A DNA stretch of 7,558 bases from an uncultured Clostridia bacterium (GTDB lineage: Bacteria > Bacillota > Clostridia > Oscillospirales > Ruminococcaceae): NCBI GenBank assembly GCA_947302065.1, contig CAMYUO010000079.1, positions 1-7,558 on the forward strand. The letters run 5' to 3'. Both the position numbers and the translations under genes were made by a program. The notes under the pieces were generated by a model. The model did no database searches. It was not told the origin of the DNA and worked only from the letters and a program-made list of their open reading frames with translations. The number at the start of each line of letters is the position of its first letter. The stretch's first letter is position 1. Shown piece after piece: positions 6,447-7,558 of this stretch.

Positions 6447-6454
6447 TCCTCCAT
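6438..6454 (-). promoter_or_regulatory. Start region of prfC with an overlapping three-codon mini-ORF
   Basis: Read on the minus strand, the region is ATGGAGGAATGAGCTTG. The only Shine-Dalgarno core, GGAGG (complement of 6448-6452), is 1 nt from the annotated-style ATG (6446) and 7 nt from a TTG (6440). The first ATG (6454) opens a Met-Glu-Glu-stop mini-ORF whose TGA overlaps the prfC ATG. The spacing rule favours TTG as the true start. The overlap also permits a coupling role. Confidence 0.6.
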
Positions 6455-6482
6455 CGTTTGTTTGGGTTCAGCATACTCAATA

Positions 6483-6511
6483 ATTATACCATATTATCGG
6501 GCGTTTTGCAA
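6483..6511 (-). promoter_or_regulatory. Sigma-A promoter for prfC
   Basis: On the minus strand, TTGCAA (complement of 6506-6511), a 17-nt spacer and a perfect TATAAT (complement of 6483-6488) are present. The transcript would start near 6476, with a leader of about 30 nt. Confidence 0.88.
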
Positions 6512-6549
6512 TAAAAATCAAAAAGTTTAAATTTTGCGCCGAGAAAATT

Positions 6550-6563
6550 AATGCCGCGGCATT
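6550..6563. promoter_or_regulatory. Perfect 14-bp palindrome between divergent promoters
   Basis: AATGCCGCGGCATT is self-complementary over all 14 bases and GC-rich inside an AT-rich spacer. It lies about 40 bp upstream of the prfC -35 and about 75 bp upstream of the -35 of the membrane-protein gene. This is a plausible position for an operator or activator site. No adjacent regulator gene is visible. It is not followed by a T run, so it is not a terminator. Confidence 0.5.
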
Positions 6564-6636
6564 GTGAAAACAAACAAATATCAAGGGTAAATAATATTGA
6601 ATATGTCTAAAAAACGGCTGTGTTGTGTTAATTGTA

Positions 6637-6665
6637 TTGAAAAATCAGCGCAATTGTGGTATAAT
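6637..6665 (+). promoter_or_regulatory. Sigma-A promoter for the membrane-protein gene
   Basis: TTGAAA (6637-6642), a 17-nt spacer and a perfect TATAAT (6660-6665) are present. Transcription would start near 6672, leaving a 60-nt leader that carries a stable hairpin. Confidence 0.9.
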
Positions 6666-6679
6666 CGGTATATGTATAA

Positions 6680-6701
6680 GGCGGCTGCTTCGGCGGCTGT
6701 C
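6680..6701 (+). promoter_or_regulatory. 5'-UTR hairpin with a UUCG tetraloop
   Basis: Positions 6680-6688 pair with 6693-6701 over nine base pairs (three G-U) around the loop TTCG closed by C-G, the classic very stable tetraloop. It starts about 8 nt from the predicted 5' end of the mRNA. An A run follows instead of Ts, so it is not a terminator. A 5' stabiliser is the simplest explanation. It ends 15 nt before the GGAGG of the next gene. Confidence 0.7.
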
Positions 6702-6731
6702 AAAAAAATAGATTATGGAGGACAATAAATA

Positions 6732-7558
6732 ATGGGATAAGGAAATAAGATACTAAGGCTCACGGGCTTGCTGCTCGTTGTCTGCGGTATCATCACACTC
6801 ATATTAGGCATCAAAGCTTATTCAAATGCCGGCAAGACCAAGGATACGGTCAAGGAACTGACGTCGCTGAGCGCAGCAAGGCAGGCTGAATCCGGTACGC
6901 CGTCTTATTCGCCGTCGTCCACGAGCACCACTATGAAGCCTATCAATGAGTGGGTGGATAAAGCAAAGAACTATTCAATGATAATGATAGCCGTGTCCGC
7001 ACTTCAGATAATCTTCGGTGCTATCGGCGTACTGCTCGGCGGCAAGAGCGAGAATGCGATGCTGTTCATGGGCTTCGGAGGACTATTGCTATTGGGAGCG
7101 GCGGCAGTCGTCATATATCCGCTCGTCGTCAACGATAAACAATATGATGCGGCGCAGGCGCTTATGGATCTTGTCCTCAGTATGCTTCCAAGTTCTGAAA
7201 AAGGCAAGTATACATTCGACCTTATCTCCCTCAGCCCGTTCAAACACATTATCTCATACACCAGCGTGCTGCTCGGCGGTATGTTCGTATGGGGCGGTTC
7301 GATGTGCAAGGGCCTTTCGGGCATCGGCCCTATCAAGACCTCTGCAAGCAGATCTCCTTCACTCGCAATGACAGGTATGTCGGGCGTTTCCGACGACTTC
7401 TTTGAGCAGTTCAATAAGCCTCCTGTACCACAGGGTCAGCCGCCAAGACCGCAGGGCGCACCAATGGGCGCTCCGCAGGGACAGCCAAGACCACAGGGTG
7501 CTCCGCAGGGACAGCCAAGACCACAGGGCGCTCCTCCGCAGGGACAGCCAAGACCACA
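6732..7558 (+). CDS. Four-helix membrane protein, TAA at codon 3, 3' end missing
   Basis: This frame stays open from 6741 to the window end (7558), where it is cut off. I do not recognise the family. Counting from the ATG at 6732, hydrophobic helices are at about 10-27, 83-104, 109-133 and 173-192. A Ser/Thr/Pro-rich stretch (57-70) lies between helices one and two. A tail from about 222 is rich in Pro, Gln, Gly and Arg and becomes a repeat at 247. GGAGG (6717-6721) is 10 nt before the ATG, with a promoter and UTR hairpin upstream. However, the frame reads ATG GGA TAA, so codon 3 is a stop. One change (TAA from AAA) would explain it. An intact frame elsewhere suggests a very recent mutation, a base error, or a start further in. 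A TTG at 6768 has AAGG 9 nt upstream and would trim most of the residues before helix one. Function is unknown. Confidence 0.78.
7470..7558 (+). repeat. Three tandem 30-nt coding repeats (APQGQPRPQG)
   Basis: Copies at 7470-7499 and 7500-7529 differ at one third-codon base (GGT/GGC). A third (7530-7558) has an extra CCT codon and is cut by the window end. A more diverged copy lies at about 7428-7469. Each unit encodes Ala-Pro-Gln-Gly-Gln-Pro-Arg-Pro-Gln-Gly in the tail of the membrane protein. Such tails are usually disordered and, in this topology, probably face the cytoplasm or the wall. Near-identity at the DNA level implies recent expansion. Confidence 0.92.

Noticed and set aside
6512..6731. 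Riboswitch upstream of the membrane-protein gene
   Set aside because: The transcribed leader is only about 60 nt with one simple hairpin. No known riboswitch core is recognisable.
7004..7414. Leftward 136-codon frame and an alternate rightward frame at 7018-7371
   Set aside because: The frame continuing from 6741 has helices and repeats typical of a real protein. These overlap it without ribosome sites.
7470..7558. Possible CRISPR repeats
   Set aside because: The units abut with no spacers and keep the codon frame. They are protein repeats.
1..7558. Defence system, prophage or integrative element
   Set aside because: No nuclease, integrase, methyltransferase, toxin or phage gene is present. 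The recognisable genes are housekeeping or envelope functions.

Overview
The window looks like chromosomal DNA of a low-to-moderate GC Firmicute (Bacillota), most likely a Ruminococcus-like member of the Clostridia. The evidence is strong AGGAGG-type ribosome binding sites, sigma-A type promoters (TATAAT with exactly 17-nt spacers), a CwlD-type cell-wall amidase, a lipoprotein with long Thr-rich linkers, and a tRNA lacking an encoded CCA. The genus is inferred from style and was not tested by a search.

Layout, left to right. (1) Positions 1-155 hold the 3' end of one tRNA, a complete tRNA-Trp, and their rho-independent terminator. (2) Positions 156-383 have no gene. They contain nested inverted repeats that look like a dispersed intergenic element. 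(3) Positions 384-2343 hold a leftward unit. A consensus promoter at 2315-2343 drives a 472-residue protein with two helix-turn-helix-like segments, an acidic Ala/Pro-rich middle and a C-terminal coiled coil. A small YbjQ-family protein follows, then a terminator. An unusual perfect hairpin lies between the two genes. (4) Positions 2402-4836 run rightward: an N-acetylmuramoyl-L-alanine amidase (CwlD type), then a two-domain lipoprotein of unknown function with its own strong promoter. (5) Positions 4800-6511 hold prfC (peptide chain release factor 3), leftward and convergent with the lipoprotein gene. A hairpin that can serve both strands separates them. (6) Positions 6512-7558 contain a divergent promoter region with a perfect 14-bp GC-rich palindrome, a promoter, a 5'-UTR hairpin with a UUCG loop, and a membrane protein that runs off the end inside a Gln/Pro/Gly/Arg repeat. 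Its expected reading frame is interrupted by TAA at codon 3.

The genes do not form one pathway. The identifiable ones are housekeeping (tRNA-Trp, prfC) or cell-envelope (amidase, lipoprotein, membrane protein). I see no integrase, transposase, CRISPR array, toxin-antitoxin pair or recognisable defence system. The most unusual signals are the stop codon just inside the start of the membrane-protein gene, a strong internal ribosome binding site inside the helix-turn-helix/coiled-coil gene that could give a second, shorter protein, and the awkwardly spaced start of prfC.
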